From the NCBI GenBank assembly GCA_004297825.1, contig SCSX01000069.1, positions 88,882-152,881 on the forward strand: a stretch of DNA of 64,000 nt, given 5' to 3'. The notes under the pieces are model-generated. The model searched no databases, was not told the DNA's origin, and saw only the letters and a program-made list of their open reading frames with translations. Below are positions 1 to 8,207 of the stretch, in pieces; the stretch's first letter is position 1, and every line of letters begins with the position of its first letter. Both the position numbers and the translations under genes were made by a program. This DNA is from Spirochaetota bacterium. GTDB lineage: Bacteria > Spirochaetota > UBA4802 > UBA5368.

Positions 1-1359
1 CGAGCCCGCCGTGGCGAGCGCGGGGTTTCCCGTGGTATTGATGCGCGCGTCCGCGCCGTCGTGGATCACGGTTCCGGGTCCCTTGAGCAGCGCCGTGCAC
101 CCGGTGCGCTCCGCGAGCGCCCCGGCAGCGCCAAAGCGGTTGTTCTTTATTTCCTCCACGCTCATCCCCAGGATCCGCGATGCCTCCAGGAAATGCGGGG
201 TGATAATGAACCGGACCCCGCCCGGAAGTCTGTTTTCCTTCAGGTATTCCGCGAGGTGGTAGAGTCCGTCCCCATCTATAAGAACGCTCGGTATCCCGCC
301 GGCCGCGCACGTCCCGATGAGCGTATCGAATACTATGCGGGAGTACGCCCCCCTCCCCATGCCCGGACCGATCACGAGCGCCCCGTAACGGCGGTCCTCC
401 CCCATCAAGCGCTCCAGTCCCTGTGCGATCGCGGTCCCCTCGCCACCTTCCAGGGAGCGCGTAATGAGCTCAGGGACCGCGCCCGCGATAGCCACGCGTG
501 CGCCCGGGGTCGTAATGAGCGTGGCGAGCCCCACGCCCGTCTGGAAGGCCGCCTCGGCGGTCATGATGATCGCGCCCTCCATGGTATCGAACCCGCCCGC
601 GAGCAGGAGGTGGCCCGCCGCGCCCTTGTGGAAATCGGCGCCGGGGGGCGGGGGGAATATCCGTCGCGCATAACGCGTATCGGCGAGCTCGGTACGAATG
701 TCGCCTCCCTCCGCGAGCGCCGCGGGAAACCCTATGTCCGCGATGCGAAGCTCTCCCGCGAACGGGCGCCCCGGCCAGGTGACGAGGGATACCTTGGGCA
801 GGCCAATGGTTACGGTCATGTCCGCGCGCACCGCCTCGCCGGCCGGTCCCTCCCCGTCCGAGGGCAGGCCGCTCGGCATGTCCACGGACAGCACGCGCGC
901 CCCGCAGGCGTTGATCGCCGCGATTGCGGCCGCGAGCAGTCCGCGCGGCGCCCCCGTGAAACCGGTTCCCGCGAGCGCGTCCACGACGAGTCCCGCGTCC
1001 GCGAAGAGCGCCGGGCGGAGCTCGTTCTCGTCCCGGACCTCTTCGACCGTGACGCCCGATCGCTCGCATATGTTCAGGAATACCGCCGCGGTCGGCGTCA
1101 TTTTAGACCTGGAGCCCGCCAGGATTACCCTTGCCCGCATGCCCCGGTTTGCGAGGAGATAGGCGATCACGAAACCGTCGCCGCCGTTGTTGCCCGTCCC
1201 GGAACAGACGACCACCTGTCCGGCATCGCGCATCTCTTCGAAGATGATATCGGCCACCGCCTTCCCCGCGAACCCCATGAGGACCTCGCTGGGAATTCCC
1301 GCCCCGTCGATCGCGGCGCGGTCGATGCGCCGCATCTCGTCCGCGGTGACGACCTTCAT
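1..1359 (-). CDS. nnr: Bifunctional NAD(P)H-hydrate epimerase / ADP-dependent dehydratase, C-terminus cut by window edge
   Basis: Repairs hydrated NADH and NADPH: the N-terminal YjeF domain epimerises the R form and the C-terminal ribokinase-fold domain dehydrates the S form with ADP or ATP. The start is ATG at 1357-1359, reading MKVVTADEMRRIDRAA. The epimerase motif GTGNNGGDGF lies near residue 55. The dehydratase half shows FHKGAAGHLLLAGG and LKGPGTVIHDG, and the reading ends in NTTGNPALATAGS just before the expected catalytic GD, so about 50 residues lie outside the window. 453 codons are visible; the family is about 500 residues. The ATG directly follows the TAG of the upstream lipoprotein gene, so the two are probably cotranscribed. 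Confidence 0.93.
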   Translation of the reverse strand, partial: MKVVTADEMRRIDRAAIDGAGIPSEVLMGFAGKAVADIIFEEMRDAGQVVVCSGTGNNGGDGFVIAYLLANRGMRARVILAGSRSKMTPTAAVFLNICERSGVTVEEVRDENELRPALFADAGLVVDALAGTGFTGAPRGLLAAAIAAINACGARVLSVDMPSGLPSDGEGPAGEAVRADMTVTIGLPKVSLVTWPGRPFAGELRIADIGFPAALAEGGDIRTELADTRYARRIFPPPPGADFHKGAAGHLLLAGGFDTMEGAIIMTAEAAFQTGVGLATLITTPGARVAIAGAVPELITRSLEGGEGTAIAQGLERLMGEDRRYGALVIGPGMGRGAYSRIVFDTLIGTCAAGGIPSVLIDGDGLYHLAEYLKENRLPGGVRFIITPHFLEASRILGMSVEEIKNNRFGAAGALAERTGCTALLKGPGTVIHDGADARINTTGNPALATAGS

Positions 1360-2469
1360 CTATTTCCACTCCATGACATCGATTTCCTTGCGCGTCGCGT
1401 GGATGGAATACAACTGGCCCGTCTCATCCGTGAATACGTCCTCATAGAGCTTGCCGTCCTGGGTCTCGATGCGGATATTGTTGATGACGTTCCCGTCGAA
1501 ATTGTAGATTACGAATTTCAGCCTGCGGTCCTCGACGTTCCACAGGAACATGTGCTTGTCGTCCACGAGGGAGAAGAGCTCGTTCTTGGGATCGGGTATC
1601 TGCACCACGGTCTGCTGCTTTCCCTTTGCGAGCGAATAATCGAAAATCCTCCGGTACTTGAAGCGCGTGCCGCTGTAATAGGCGACGGAGACCAGGTAAT
1701 TCTCGCCCGACCTGAACACGCGCACGCTCTCGATACGGCCCTTGTAGGTCTCGCCGCCCTCGGTTTCCTTGAAATCCAGGTTTGCGAGCGTCGCGTGGTA
1801 TTCGCGTTTCTTGTTATTGAACCGGTAGACGCTCCAGGAGTCCATGGTGCGCGCGACCACGAGAAGCCTGTCGCTCTTGTCGATATCGATGCTCTCGATA
1901 TAATAGAAGGGTATGTCGGGATTTCCCTTCTGGCCGTTCACGTAATTAAGGCCCCCATCCTTGTCGAACACGAGCACGTAGGAGGGGGAGAAGTCCATAT
2001 CGTCGGATTTTTCGGTCTTGGCCTGCCCGCCCGGCTGGAGCCGGTTCTGCACGTATATGGCCCCGTTCGAATCGGCGGTGATGTGGCCCACCACGCCGAA
2101 ATTGAAGTGCGCCGATCTGACCTTGTCGGCGGACTCCTTTGATTCTTTCGCTTCTTTCGCTTCCTTCCCCTCTTTGCCCTCTTTGCCCTTCTGCCCGATA
2201 ACGAGCAGCGGCGTGCCGTCGGTATCGAGCACCTGGACACGCTTGAGGAGGTTGTCGGCGGTATAGAGGCGGCCGTGGTAGGCCCTGACCAGGAACGAGA
2301 CGTTCAGGATGGCGCTTTCTTCCTGTTCCACCATGATGTTTCCCGGCTCCGAGCCCGCCTTGATGGAGCACAATTTCTTCGCCTTGAGCGAGCTCACCCT
2401 CCAGTGACCGCAGGAAAGGGCCGCGGCCAGGCCCGCCAGGCAGATGAGCACTACAAGCTTTTTATTCAT
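1360..2469 (-). CDS. Beta-propeller-like lipoprotein (Leptospira LIC_12708-like)
   Basis: Predicted lipoprotein of 369 residues. The start at 2469 (MNKKLVVLICLAG) has a GAGGA ribosome binding site; the longer upstream reading has no signal peptide at its N-terminus. A hydrophobic signal ends in AAALSC, giving lipidated C20 in the relaxed lipobox style of spirochaetes. The body has repeated blade-like strands (LYTADNLLKRVQVLD, IYVQNRL, YVLVFDKDG, LLVVARTMDSWSVYRF, MFLWNVEDRRLKFVIYNFDG) resembling a six-bladed propeller. Between blades lies a charged run of GKE/AKE/SKE units from 9-base repeats at about 2136-2195. Function is unknown. The family assignment is from memory of leptospiral lipoproteins, not a search. 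Confidence 0.7.
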   Translation of the reverse strand: MNKKLVVLICLAGLAAALSCGHWRVSSLKAKKLCSIKAGSEPGNIMVEQEESAILNVSFLVRAYHGRLYTADNLLKRVQVLDTDGTPLLVIGQKGKEGKEGKEAKEAKESKESADKVRSAHFNFGVVGHITADSNGAIYVQNRLQPGGQAKTEKSDDMDFSPSYVLVFDKDGGLNYVNGQKGNPDIPFYYIESIDIDKSDRLLVVARTMDSWSVYRFNNKKREYHATLANLDFKETEGGETYKGRIESVRVFRSGENYLVSVAYYSGTRFKYRRIFDYSLAKGKQQTVVQIPDPKNELFSLVDDKHMFLWNVEDRRLKFVIYNFDGNVINNIRIETQDGKLYEDVFTDETGQLYSIHATRKEIDVMEWK

Positions 2470-2601
2470 AAATCCTCGATTCGTATTCAAGTGCGGCCCC
2501 GGGGATGCCCCGCCACCGTCAGGTATCCGATTATACGCGTGCAGGGAATTATTCAAGAGAAATTTCCTCCATCTTTTTACCGGACGGCAGCCAATATTGC
2601 A

Positions 2602-2631
2602 TTGACAGGAGAACGCCCCGATTTTTAGTTT
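2602..2631 (+). promoter_or_regulatory. Possible sigma70-type promoter for the acyl-CoA dehydrogenase gene
   Basis: A perfect TTGACA at 2602-2607 is followed after 18 bases by TAGTTT at 2626-2631, in an AT-rich stretch 45 bases before the gene. The -10 match is weak. The alternative TTTAATATA just downstream would need a spacer of about 21 bases. Confidence 0.35.
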
Positions 2632-2676
2632 AATATAAGAAGGGAATCTCATCCAAACCCAATCTAGGAGACACGT

Positions 2677-3834
2677 ATGGACTTCAATCTTTCCGAAGAA
2701 CAGCAGATGGTCAAGGATATGTGCCGGAAATTCGCGGATAACGAGCTCGCGCCCAAGGCGGCAGAGTACGACAAATCGCACGCCTTCCCGTGGGAACACG
2801 TCAAGAAGCTGGGCGAGATGGGCATGATGGGCGTCGTATATCCCGAAGAGTACAACGGCTCCGGGATGGATTACGTATGCTACGCGATCGCCGTCGAGGA
2901 ACTTTCACGCGGGTGCGCATCGACCGGCGTCATCGTGTCCGCGCACAATTCGCTCTGCCTCTCACCCATCTACTATTTCGGCACGGAGGCGCAAAAGAAG
3001 AAATACCTCTCGAAGCTCTGCACCGGGGAATGGTTAGGCTGCTTCGGCCTCACCGAGCCCTCCGCCGGCAGCGACGCCGCGGGCACGAAGACCACCGCGG
3101 AGCTCAAGAACGGCAAATGGGTGCTTAACGGCACCAAGAACTTCATCACGAACGGCGGCGTCGCGAACGTGGCCGTGGCGATCGCGGTGACCGAAAAGGG
3201 AATCGGCCACAAGGGCCTCACCTTCTTCATCATCGAGAACACCACTCCCGGGTACTCCGTGGGCAAGAGCGAGGACAAGCTCGGCATCTGCGCCTCCTCC
3301 ACCACCGAGCTCATCTTCGACAACTGCGAGATCCCCGAGGAGAATATCCTGGGCAAGAAGGGCGAGGGATTCAAGGTCGCGATGCATACCCTGGACGGCG
3401 GCCGTGTGGGCATTGCCGCGCAGGCGCTGGGCATTGCGCAGGCCGCGCTCGACGCGTCGGCGAAGTACGCCAAGGAGCGGGTGCAGTTCAACCAGCCCAT
3501 CGCGAAGAACCAGGCCATCCAGTGGATGCTCGCCGACATGGCCACCGAGATCCAGGCGTCCCGCCTGCTCGTGTACCAGGCCGCGCAGCTGCTCACGGAA
3601 GGCCACGGCGACCGGCGCAAGGCGTCCAAGTTCGCAGCCATGGCCAAGCTCTACGCCTCCGAGGCCAGCCACCGCGTAACCCACAAGGCCATCCAGATTT
3701 TCGGCGGCTACGGCTACGTGAAGGACTACCCGGCGGAACGCTACTACCGCGATTCGCGCATCACGGAGATCTACGAGGGCACCTCGGAGATCCAGAGGCT
3801 CGTGATCGCGTCGAACGTGCTTGCGGAATATTGA
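2677..3834 (+). CDS. Short-chain (butyryl-CoA type) acyl-CoA dehydrogenase
   Basis: FAD enzyme that makes the trans-2,3 double bond of acyl-CoA in beta-oxidation, or reduces crotonyl-CoA with an electron-transfer flavoprotein. It has 385 residues, the full family length. FAD and substrate motifs are CFGLTEPSAGSDA (about 122-134) and NGTKNFITNGG (151-161); the C-terminal helical domain carries IQIFGGYGYVKDYPAERYYRD and the catalytic Glu in IYEGTSEIQR (E367). An AGGAG ribosome binding site lies 7 bases before the ATG. No etfAB, thiolase or hydratase gene is adjacent, so the substrate cannot be fixed. It is followed by a terminator, so it is probably monocistronic. Confidence 0.93.
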   Translation: MDFNLSEEQQMVKDMCRKFADNELAPKAAEYDKSHAFPWEHVKKLGEMGMMGVVYPEEYNGSGMDYVCYAIAVEELSRGCASTGVIVSAHNSLCLSPIYYFGTEAQKKKYLSKLCTGEWLGCFGLTEPSAGSDAAGTKTTAELKNGKWVLNGTKNFITNGGVANVAVAIAVTEKGIGHKGLTFFIIENTTPGYSVGKSEDKLGICASSTTELIFDNCEIPEENILGKKGEGFKVAMHTLDGGRVGIAAQALGIAQAALDASAKYAKERVQFNQPIAKNQAIQWMLADMATEIQASRLLVYQAAQLLTEGHGDRRKASKFAAMAKLYASEASHRVTHKAIQIFGGYGYVKDYPAERYYRDSRITEIYEGTSEIQRLVIASNVLAEY

Positions 3835-3858
3835 TTAACGCTTTCAGCGGATTCAATG

Positions 3859-3889
3859 AAAGGGGTGCGAGTGATCGCGCCCCTTTTTT
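3859..3889 (+). terminator. Intrinsic terminator after the acyl-CoA dehydrogenase gene
   Basis: The stem AAGGGG(t)GCG pairs with CGCGCCCCTT across a short loop and is followed directly by a run of six T, 25 bases after the stop codon. Base composition changes sharply to AT-rich DNA just beyond it. Confidence 0.85.
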
Positions 3890-3948
3890 GTTTGTACGCA
3901 CGAGTATCTGGTTGGTGCGAAAAATATCGTATCAAACGCCATTTCCTG

Positions 3949-3993
3949 TTGACAGAAATGCCATATGTCGCTATCTTGTATGTCAGATGACAT
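3949..3993 (+). promoter_or_regulatory. Promoter and probable autoregulatory operator of the toxin-antitoxin pair
   Basis: TTGACA (3949-3954), a 17-base spacer and TATCTT (3972-3977) form a good promoter. Three bases downstream is the perfect inverted repeat ATGTCA-GA-TGACAT (3980-3993), placed to cover the transcription start. A related half site, ATGTCG, lies in the spacer at 3964-3969. Binding by the antitoxin is inferred from how Xre/RES operons are usually controlled. Confidence 0.6.
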
Positions 3994-4009
3994 CATATCG
4001 AGGAACATA

Positions 4010-4450
4010 ATGAATTACGATTTTCTACATTATATGTATAAGTTACCGCCCAAGGTGGTTAGCAGCATACACAATGACAACGAGCTGATCGAAGTTATTC
4101 GGAATAAATTCACTGCCGACAATGCCAGGAATTTTATTAATTTTTCGGAACTTTCATTAAACGAATGGTCAACCATATTACCTATATCAAAACGAACTCT
4201 ACAGAGAGAACTTGAAAAAAAGCATAAAATTTTAGAATTTAAAGTTACTGAAACTTTTGTTGAAATTGGTGAAATATATTCCATTGGCCTTGAGGCATTT
4301 GATGAAAACAAAGAAAGGTTTAACAATTGGCTGAATACTGAAAATGCTTATTTCAACCATAAAAAACCCATCGAGATTATGGATTCGCACAAGGGACGCG
4401 ATTTGATAAAAGCAGAATTAAACAGAATTGAATATAGTGAATTCAGCTAA
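4010..4450 (+). CDS. Antitoxin of the Xre/MbcA/ParS family (DUF2384), partner of RES toxin
   Basis: Antitoxin of 146 residues that neutralises the downstream RES toxin and should repress its own promoter. The start MNYDFLHYMYK at 4010 is preferred because AGGA sits 5-9 bases upstream; an in-frame ATG at 3965 would place the start inside the promoter and operator. The middle holds a helix-turn-helix (LSLNEWSTILPISKRTLQRE). The C-terminal half has the toxin-binding fold (IGEIYSIGLEAFDENKERFNNW, then KPIEIMDSHKGRDLI). The gene is strongly AT-rich compared with its neighbours, suggesting horizontal acquisition. Confidence 0.88.
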   Translation: MNYDFLHYMYKLPPKVVSSIHNDNELIEVIRNKFTADNARNFINFSELSLNEWSTILPISKRTLQRELEKKHKILEFKVTETFVEIGEIYSIGLEAFDENKERFNNWLNTENAYFNHKKPIEIMDSHKGRDLIKAELNRIEYSEFS

Positions 4451-4914
4451 TGGTTCTTTATCGGGTCTCAAAACTTCGTCATGCTGATGATTTAAGTGGA
4501 AAGGGAGCGGAACTACCGGGTGGGCGCTGGAACAAGAAGGGCTATCCGGCAATATATTTAGCTGAAAATATCTCACTTGCCATTCTTGAGACAATTGTTC
4601 ATTGCCAATGCATCAATGATTTGCATAATAGATTGATATTATCATTCGAAGTACCCGATTCATCCATAAAAGTTTATAACCGCTCTTTATTACCTCCAGA
4701 CTGGAATTCTATTCCCTGGAATAATTATACAATCGAAAACGGCACTATTTGGCTTGAATCACGGGAAACATTATTGCTTAAAGTTCCTTCTTCAATTGTT
4801 CCAAACGAAAATATTTTTATTTTAAATCCCAAACACGTCGATTTTCAAAATGTAAGAATAATAAATCGAGAAATATTACAGCCGGATAATCGTCTCGTTT
4901 TAGCACAAACATAA
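4450..4914 (+). CDS. RES-domain toxin (predicted NAD+-degrading)
   Basis: Toxin of 154 residues. Characterised RES toxins degrade NAD+ and stop growth when freed from their antitoxin. The three residues that name the family are visible: R26 in GGRWNKKGYPAIYLAE, E47 in LAILETIVH, and S114 in KVPSSIVPNENIFILNPKH. Y36, in the same active-site region, is also kept. The ATG shares one base with the antitoxin stop (TAATG), so the two are translationally coupled. All signature residues are intact and the length is normal, so it is probably functional. Like the antitoxin it is AT-rich. Confidence 0.9.
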   Translation: MVLYRVSKLRHADDLSGKGAELPGGRWNKKGYPAIYLAENISLAILETIVHCQCINDLHNRLILSFEVPDSSIKVYNRSLLPPDWNSIPWNNYTIENGTIWLESRETLLLKVPSSIVPNENIFILNPKHVDFQNVRIINREILQPDNRLVLAQT

Positions 4915-4965
4915 CGCGTCGTACGCCACAACCAGCGCAACATCGGGTATGCTTTGACGTTATAG
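4911..4965 (+). other. attC-like imperfect hairpin abutting the toxin stop codon
   Basis: ATAAC at 4911-4915, overlapping the toxin TAA, pairs with GTTAT at 4959-4963. GTC (4918-4920) then pairs with GAC (4956-4958), leaving two unpaired bases. A second short arm (TACgCC with GGGTA) follows, with about 17 bases in the loop. Size (about 55 bases), the GTTATAG-like core, unpaired bases and position at a gene end recall an integron attC site. No integrase is present and no second site was found at the other ends of the island, so the call is tentative. Confidence 0.3.
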
Positions 4966-5011
4966 GACATTTTGTATTGGCTTTTTGTATTTGATATTTA
5001 ACATTATCTAT

Positions 5012-5042
5012 TTGTGACTTGTAAAAGTGAAACAAGTATAAT
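5012..5042 (+). promoter_or_regulatory. Probable promoter of the DUF2007-like gene
   Basis: A perfect -10 TATAAT at 5037-5042 lies 24 bases before the ATG, with TTGTGA at 5012-5017 as a weak -35 (19-base spacer). GGATGA then serves as ribosome binding site for the ATG at 5067. Confidence 0.5.
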
Positions 5043-5066
5043 ATTTACCATGGATGAATCAAAACA

Positions 5067-5561
5067 ATGCAGGATGAATATTTTTCAGTCTTGATCTTGA
5101 TAATAACATCAATTTCTATGTTATATTATATTTTGCCCAAAAATGGAGACAGAGAATTTTATAAAGACTTTTCAAATTATAATTTCTGTCTAAACGTTGC
5201 TGATGAAGATTTAATTATGGAAATCTTTACATCTTCAAATGAAAATGAAATAATGATTTATCGAATTATACTAGATGCTCATAACATTAATTATTACATA
5301 ATCAATTCAATTTTTCATCATCTATATCCAGGACCATATATTTGGGGTTATAATGTAGCAAGATTTTATATAAAACGAAGTGATTATAAATCTGCATTTG
5401 AATTGTTAGTCGATTATAAAATATCCACAAGTAACCTTAAACCACAAACAAGGACAAAAGTAAAAATTAGAAATATATTTGAAGCTTTAGTTTTAGGATG
5501 GATAATTCACGAAAAAGAGTTTAAAGGTAATACATATCTTGCAAAGCATAAATATAAATGA
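5067..5561 (+). CDS. AT-rich small membrane protein with a DUF2007-like domain
   Basis: Protein of 164 residues. An N-terminal hydrophobic helix (FSVLILIITSISMLYYIL) is followed by a region resembling DUF2007 proteins: a strand (LIMEIFTSSNENE), a helix holding RIILDAHNINYYIIN, a strand (ARFYIKRSDYKSAFELLVDY), then a Lys-rich tail. DUF2007 proteins are small and of unclear function, sometimes called putative signal-transducing. The gene is very AT-rich, has its own promoter and lies in the same foreign-looking island as the toxin-antitoxin pair. Function is unknown; the domain call is by eye. Confidence 0.6.
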   Translation: MQDEYFSVLILIITSISMLYYILPKNGDREFYKDFSNYNFCLNVADEDLIMEIFTSSNENEIMIYRIILDAHNINYYIINSIFHHLYPGPYIWGYNVARFYIKRSDYKSAFELLVDYKISTSNLKPQTRTKVKIRNIFEALVLGWIIHEKEFKGNTYLAKHKYK

Positions 5562-5800
5562 AACATATTATTATATAATGATGATTTAATAAAATATTGT
5601 TGTGAAACCATTACAAAACGTCATACAACCCCCCAGTGTCAAGATAGTTGTCGCCTCATAAGGAGGAGGCAACAATGAAGTACAGTAAAGTTTCCCCAAG
5701 TGTCAGATTTCGATTCATTTTGTTATTGCATTTCTTCCCCCCTCCCCCCTCATTATTCCTCCTGCACAGCGCGATGAATCATTACGTACGGAGCTTCACC
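5562..5800. repeat. Gene-free stretch with an imperfect direct repeat, possible mobile-element scar
   Basis: CCCCAGTGTCAAGAT (5631-5645) recurs as CCCCAAGTGTCAGATTT (5694-5710). Between them a very strong ribosome binding site (AAGGAGGAGG) precedes an ATG at 5674 whose reading (MKYSKVSPSVRF) soon becomes low complexity and runs into argJ in frame. This looks like the border or scar of an insertion, at the point where AT-rich DNA gives way to GC-rich DNA. No transposase remains. Confidence 0.35.
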
Positions 5801-6991
5801 ATGAAAATCCTCGACGGCGGCCTGGAGCTCGTTCCCGGCTACACCTTTTCCGCGATCGAATGCGGCATCAAGTACGCGGGTCGGCTCGACTTTTCGCTCA
5901 TTTTTTCGGAGAAACCGTGCCGCGCGGCCGGGGCGTTCACCACGAATCGCATCTTTGCCGCGCCGGTCCGCCTGTGCAGGGAGCGTATCGGCGGAACGGT
6001 GCACGGCGTGCTCATCAACGCGACGAACGCGAACGCGTGCACGGGCGACGAGGGGTACCGCAACGCCGTGGCGCTCACGCGCGAGACCGCCCTGAAGCTT
6101 GCCGTTCCGGCGGACTCCCTGCTCATGGCCTCGACCGGCGTTATCGGCGTCCAGCTCCCCGCGGATAAGATGCGCGCATCGGTCCCGTCGCTCGTAGGGG
6201 GGCTTTCCCGCGAGGCGGGCGCGGTCGTCCCCAGGGCGATTATGACCACGGACACGTATCCCAAGGCGGCCGCGGCGTCCTTCGAAACCTCGGCGGGCGC
6301 GTTCACTATCGCGGGCACGGCCAAAGGCGTGGGCATGATCGCGCCCAATATGGCGACGCTGCTCGCCTTTCTCGTCACCGATGCGCCCCTGGCGGGCCCG
6401 GTCATGGATGGGGTTTTCGGGCGGTGCATAGCGCGCTCGCTCAACGCGATCACCATCGACGGGGACATGTCGACCAACGACACCGCAATCCTCCTTGCCC
6501 CCCGTGCGGACGCGCCCCTGGGCGATCCCCGCGACGCGGAGGCGTTCGAGGAGGCGCTCCTGTACGTCCTCACGCGTCTCGCGGAGCTCCTCGTGCGGGA
6601 CGGTGAAGGCGCCACCAAGTTCGTGACGGTCGACGTGACGCGCGCCGAATCCGACGACGACGCGCGGCGCGCCGCCCGGTCAATCGCCGAATCCCTGCTC
6701 GTGAAAACCGCCCTTTTCGGGAATGATCCCAACTGGGGGCGCATCGCATGCGCGGCGGGCTACTCCGGGGCCGCCCTGTCCGAGGACACGCTCTCGGTGA
6801 GCATCAACGGGGTGCTTCTTCTTTCCCGCGGGGTCCCGCAGGCGGTCAACCGAAAAGAGGTGATCGAAAAGATGAGCGTAAAGGACCTGATCATCGAGCT
6901 CGATATCGGCCGGGGGACGGGAAGCGCACGATTCTATACGAGCGATATCTCGTACGACTATGTGAAGATCAACGCGGAGTACACGACATAA
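5801..6991 (+). CDS. argJ: Bifunctional ornithine acetyltransferase / N-acetylglutamate synthase
   Basis: Moves the acetyl group from N-acetylornithine to glutamate in the cyclic arginine pathway and may also make N-acetylglutamate from acetyl-CoA. The start MKILDGGLELVPGY at 5801 has GGAG 8 bases upstream and matches the family N-terminus; upstream in-frame starts read through low-complexity sequence. The self-cleavage site is present in KGVGMIAPNMATLLAF, with T186 as the expected N-terminal nucleophile of the beta chain. Other family blocks are GVLINATNANACTG, STGVIG and FGNDPNWGRI. The length, 396 residues, is normal. It leads the arginine cluster, but argB, argC and argH are not in the window. 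Confidence 0.96.
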   Translation: MKILDGGLELVPGYTFSAIECGIKYAGRLDFSLIFSEKPCRAAGAFTTNRIFAAPVRLCRERIGGTVHGVLINATNANACTGDEGYRNAVALTRETALKLAVPADSLLMASTGVIGVQLPADKMRASVPSLVGGLSREAGAVVPRAIMTTDTYPKAAAASFETSAGAFTIAGTAKGVGMIAPNMATLLAFLVTDAPLAGPVMDGVFGRCIARSLNAITIDGDMSTNDTAILLAPRADAPLGDPRDAEAFEEALLYVLTRLAELLVRDGEGATKFVTVDVTRAESDDDARRAARSIAESLLVKTALFGNDPNWGRIACAAGYSGAALSEDTLSVSINGVLLLSRGVPQAVNRKEVIEKMSVKDLIIELDIGRGTGSARFYTSDISYDYVKINAEYTT

Positions 6992-7051
6992 TATCAGGGG
7001 GCGCATTATTTCATTCTTGACGAATCCGCGATTGTGCCCCATATTACCCCA

Positions 7052-8182
7052 ATGAGATCACTACCATCGCGAACTGCCGGGATTCTCACCGCAGGGTTCA
7101 TTTCCCTCATAATCCTGGGCGGAGCCGCCCGCCCGGCGCTTGCGCAAAAAGACATCCAGACCCATAGGGACGCCGACCTCAAGGGCAAGGTCATCGTCTA
7201 CCATTTCCAGAACACGGGGAAATCGACCGAGTTCGGATACTATTCGTATATCATACCCGAAAACATAGCCACCGACATCAAGAGGTCCGATAAATTCACA
7301 GTCCAGACGTTTCCGGTGGTCATGGAGTACGTCGATCAATCGGCCCCCGCCGAACAGCAGAAAAACCGCATACGCCTGCTTGCCGACAGGGGCAGGGAAT
7401 TCGACGCGCAGTACGTGATCACCGGCAGCTTTTCGGTCGAGGGAAGGATAATCCGGATCAGGACCCAGATATTCGACGTTCACGAGCTCAAGATGCGCGA
7501 TATCAGCGAAACCACCGAGGAGCTGGGGGCGCTCCTCCTGGTGATCATCGACCAGATATCCACAAGAATCAATACCGAACTGCAGAAAGACATCGAGATC
7601 AAGAAGGTGCACGCGACGGCGTCCCCCTTCCTCCCCTTTTATGAACGCATCAAGGGAGCAACGCTGGGCCTGACCCACGGCCAGGCCGATATCTCCGGAG
7701 ACTGGGGGGATATCTACGACGGTAAGGCAACGATGATGTCCCTGTCGTTCGCCTATGACCTCTCGTACTTTACCAATCAGCCGATCTACAGGGACCTCAC
7801 GGGCTCGCTTCAGTTCGACTACATGAGCGTCAGCAACGAGGACGGCGGTTCGGGCGGGAACAACAATTACCTGACGATCAGGACCGCGGGATTCGCCTGC
7901 GGCTATAATTACGTGCTCTCTCCCGCGTTTTCCGCTACGGCGACGGTGGGGCTGGGAGGGGCGTGGAGCACGCTCGAAATCACGGATACGGGAAGCAACG
8001 GTCCGCCGGCGATAATTCATACCGCGAAGACGGTGGACCCCTATCTCTCGCTGGCAGCGGGGCTCAAGTTCCAGTTCAGCCATCTCCAGATCACCACCGG
8101 TCTTTCCTGGAGGACCATCTTCTACTCCGACGTATTCATGAACATGACCGTGCTCTATTTCGGATTCGGGTTCATGCTCTAG
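7052..8182 (+). CDS. Outer-membrane beta-barrel protein with N-terminal periplasmic domain
   Basis: Envelope protein of about 376 residues. A signal peptide (AGILTAGFISLIILGG, cut near PALAQ) is followed by a periplasmic domain of about 140 residues (KGKVIVYHFQNTGKSTEFGYY, YVITGSFSVEGRIIRIRTQI), similar to the TolB-N/FlgO type domain that assembles with lipoproteins. The C-terminal half has alternating amphipathic strands ending in an aromatic-rich stretch with Phe (MTVLYFGFGFML), typical of a small barrel. The start is uncertain: ATG 7052 or GTG 7034, neither with a clear ribosome binding site. It sits between argJ and argD but has no evident role in arginine synthesis. Confidence 0.7.
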   Translation: MRSLPSRTAGILTAGFISLIILGGAARPALAQKDIQTHRDADLKGKVIVYHFQNTGKSTEFGYYSYIIPENIATDIKRSDKFTVQTFPVVMEYVDQSAPAEQQKNRIRLLADRGREFDAQYVITGSFSVEGRIIRIRTQIFDVHELKMRDISETTEELGALLLVIIDQISTRINTELQKDIEIKKVHATASPFLPFYERIKGATLGLTHGQADISGDWGDIYDGKATMMSLSFAYDLSYFTNQPIYRDLTGSLQFDYMSVSNEDGGSGGNNNYLTIRTAGFACGYNYVLSPAFSATATVGLGGAWSTLEITDTGSNGPPAIIHTAKTVDPYLSLAAGLKFQFSHLQITTGLSWRTIFYSDVFMNMTVLYFGFGFML

Positions 8183-8207
8183 CGCCCTGTTGCGGCCCTT
8201 TTTTTGA

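Noticed and set aside
61..2142. Plus-strand open frame of 693 codons
   Set aside because: It is antisense to the nnr and lipoprotein genes, has no recognisable motifs and the Arg/Gly/His-rich composition typical of a shadow frame in GC-rich DNA.
5674..5800. N-terminal extension of argJ from the strong ribosome binding site at 5662-5671
   Set aside because: The extra residues (MKYSKVSPSVRF then a Pro/Leu/His-rich stretch) have no counterpart in ArgJ, and ATG 5801 has its own GGAG and matches the family start.
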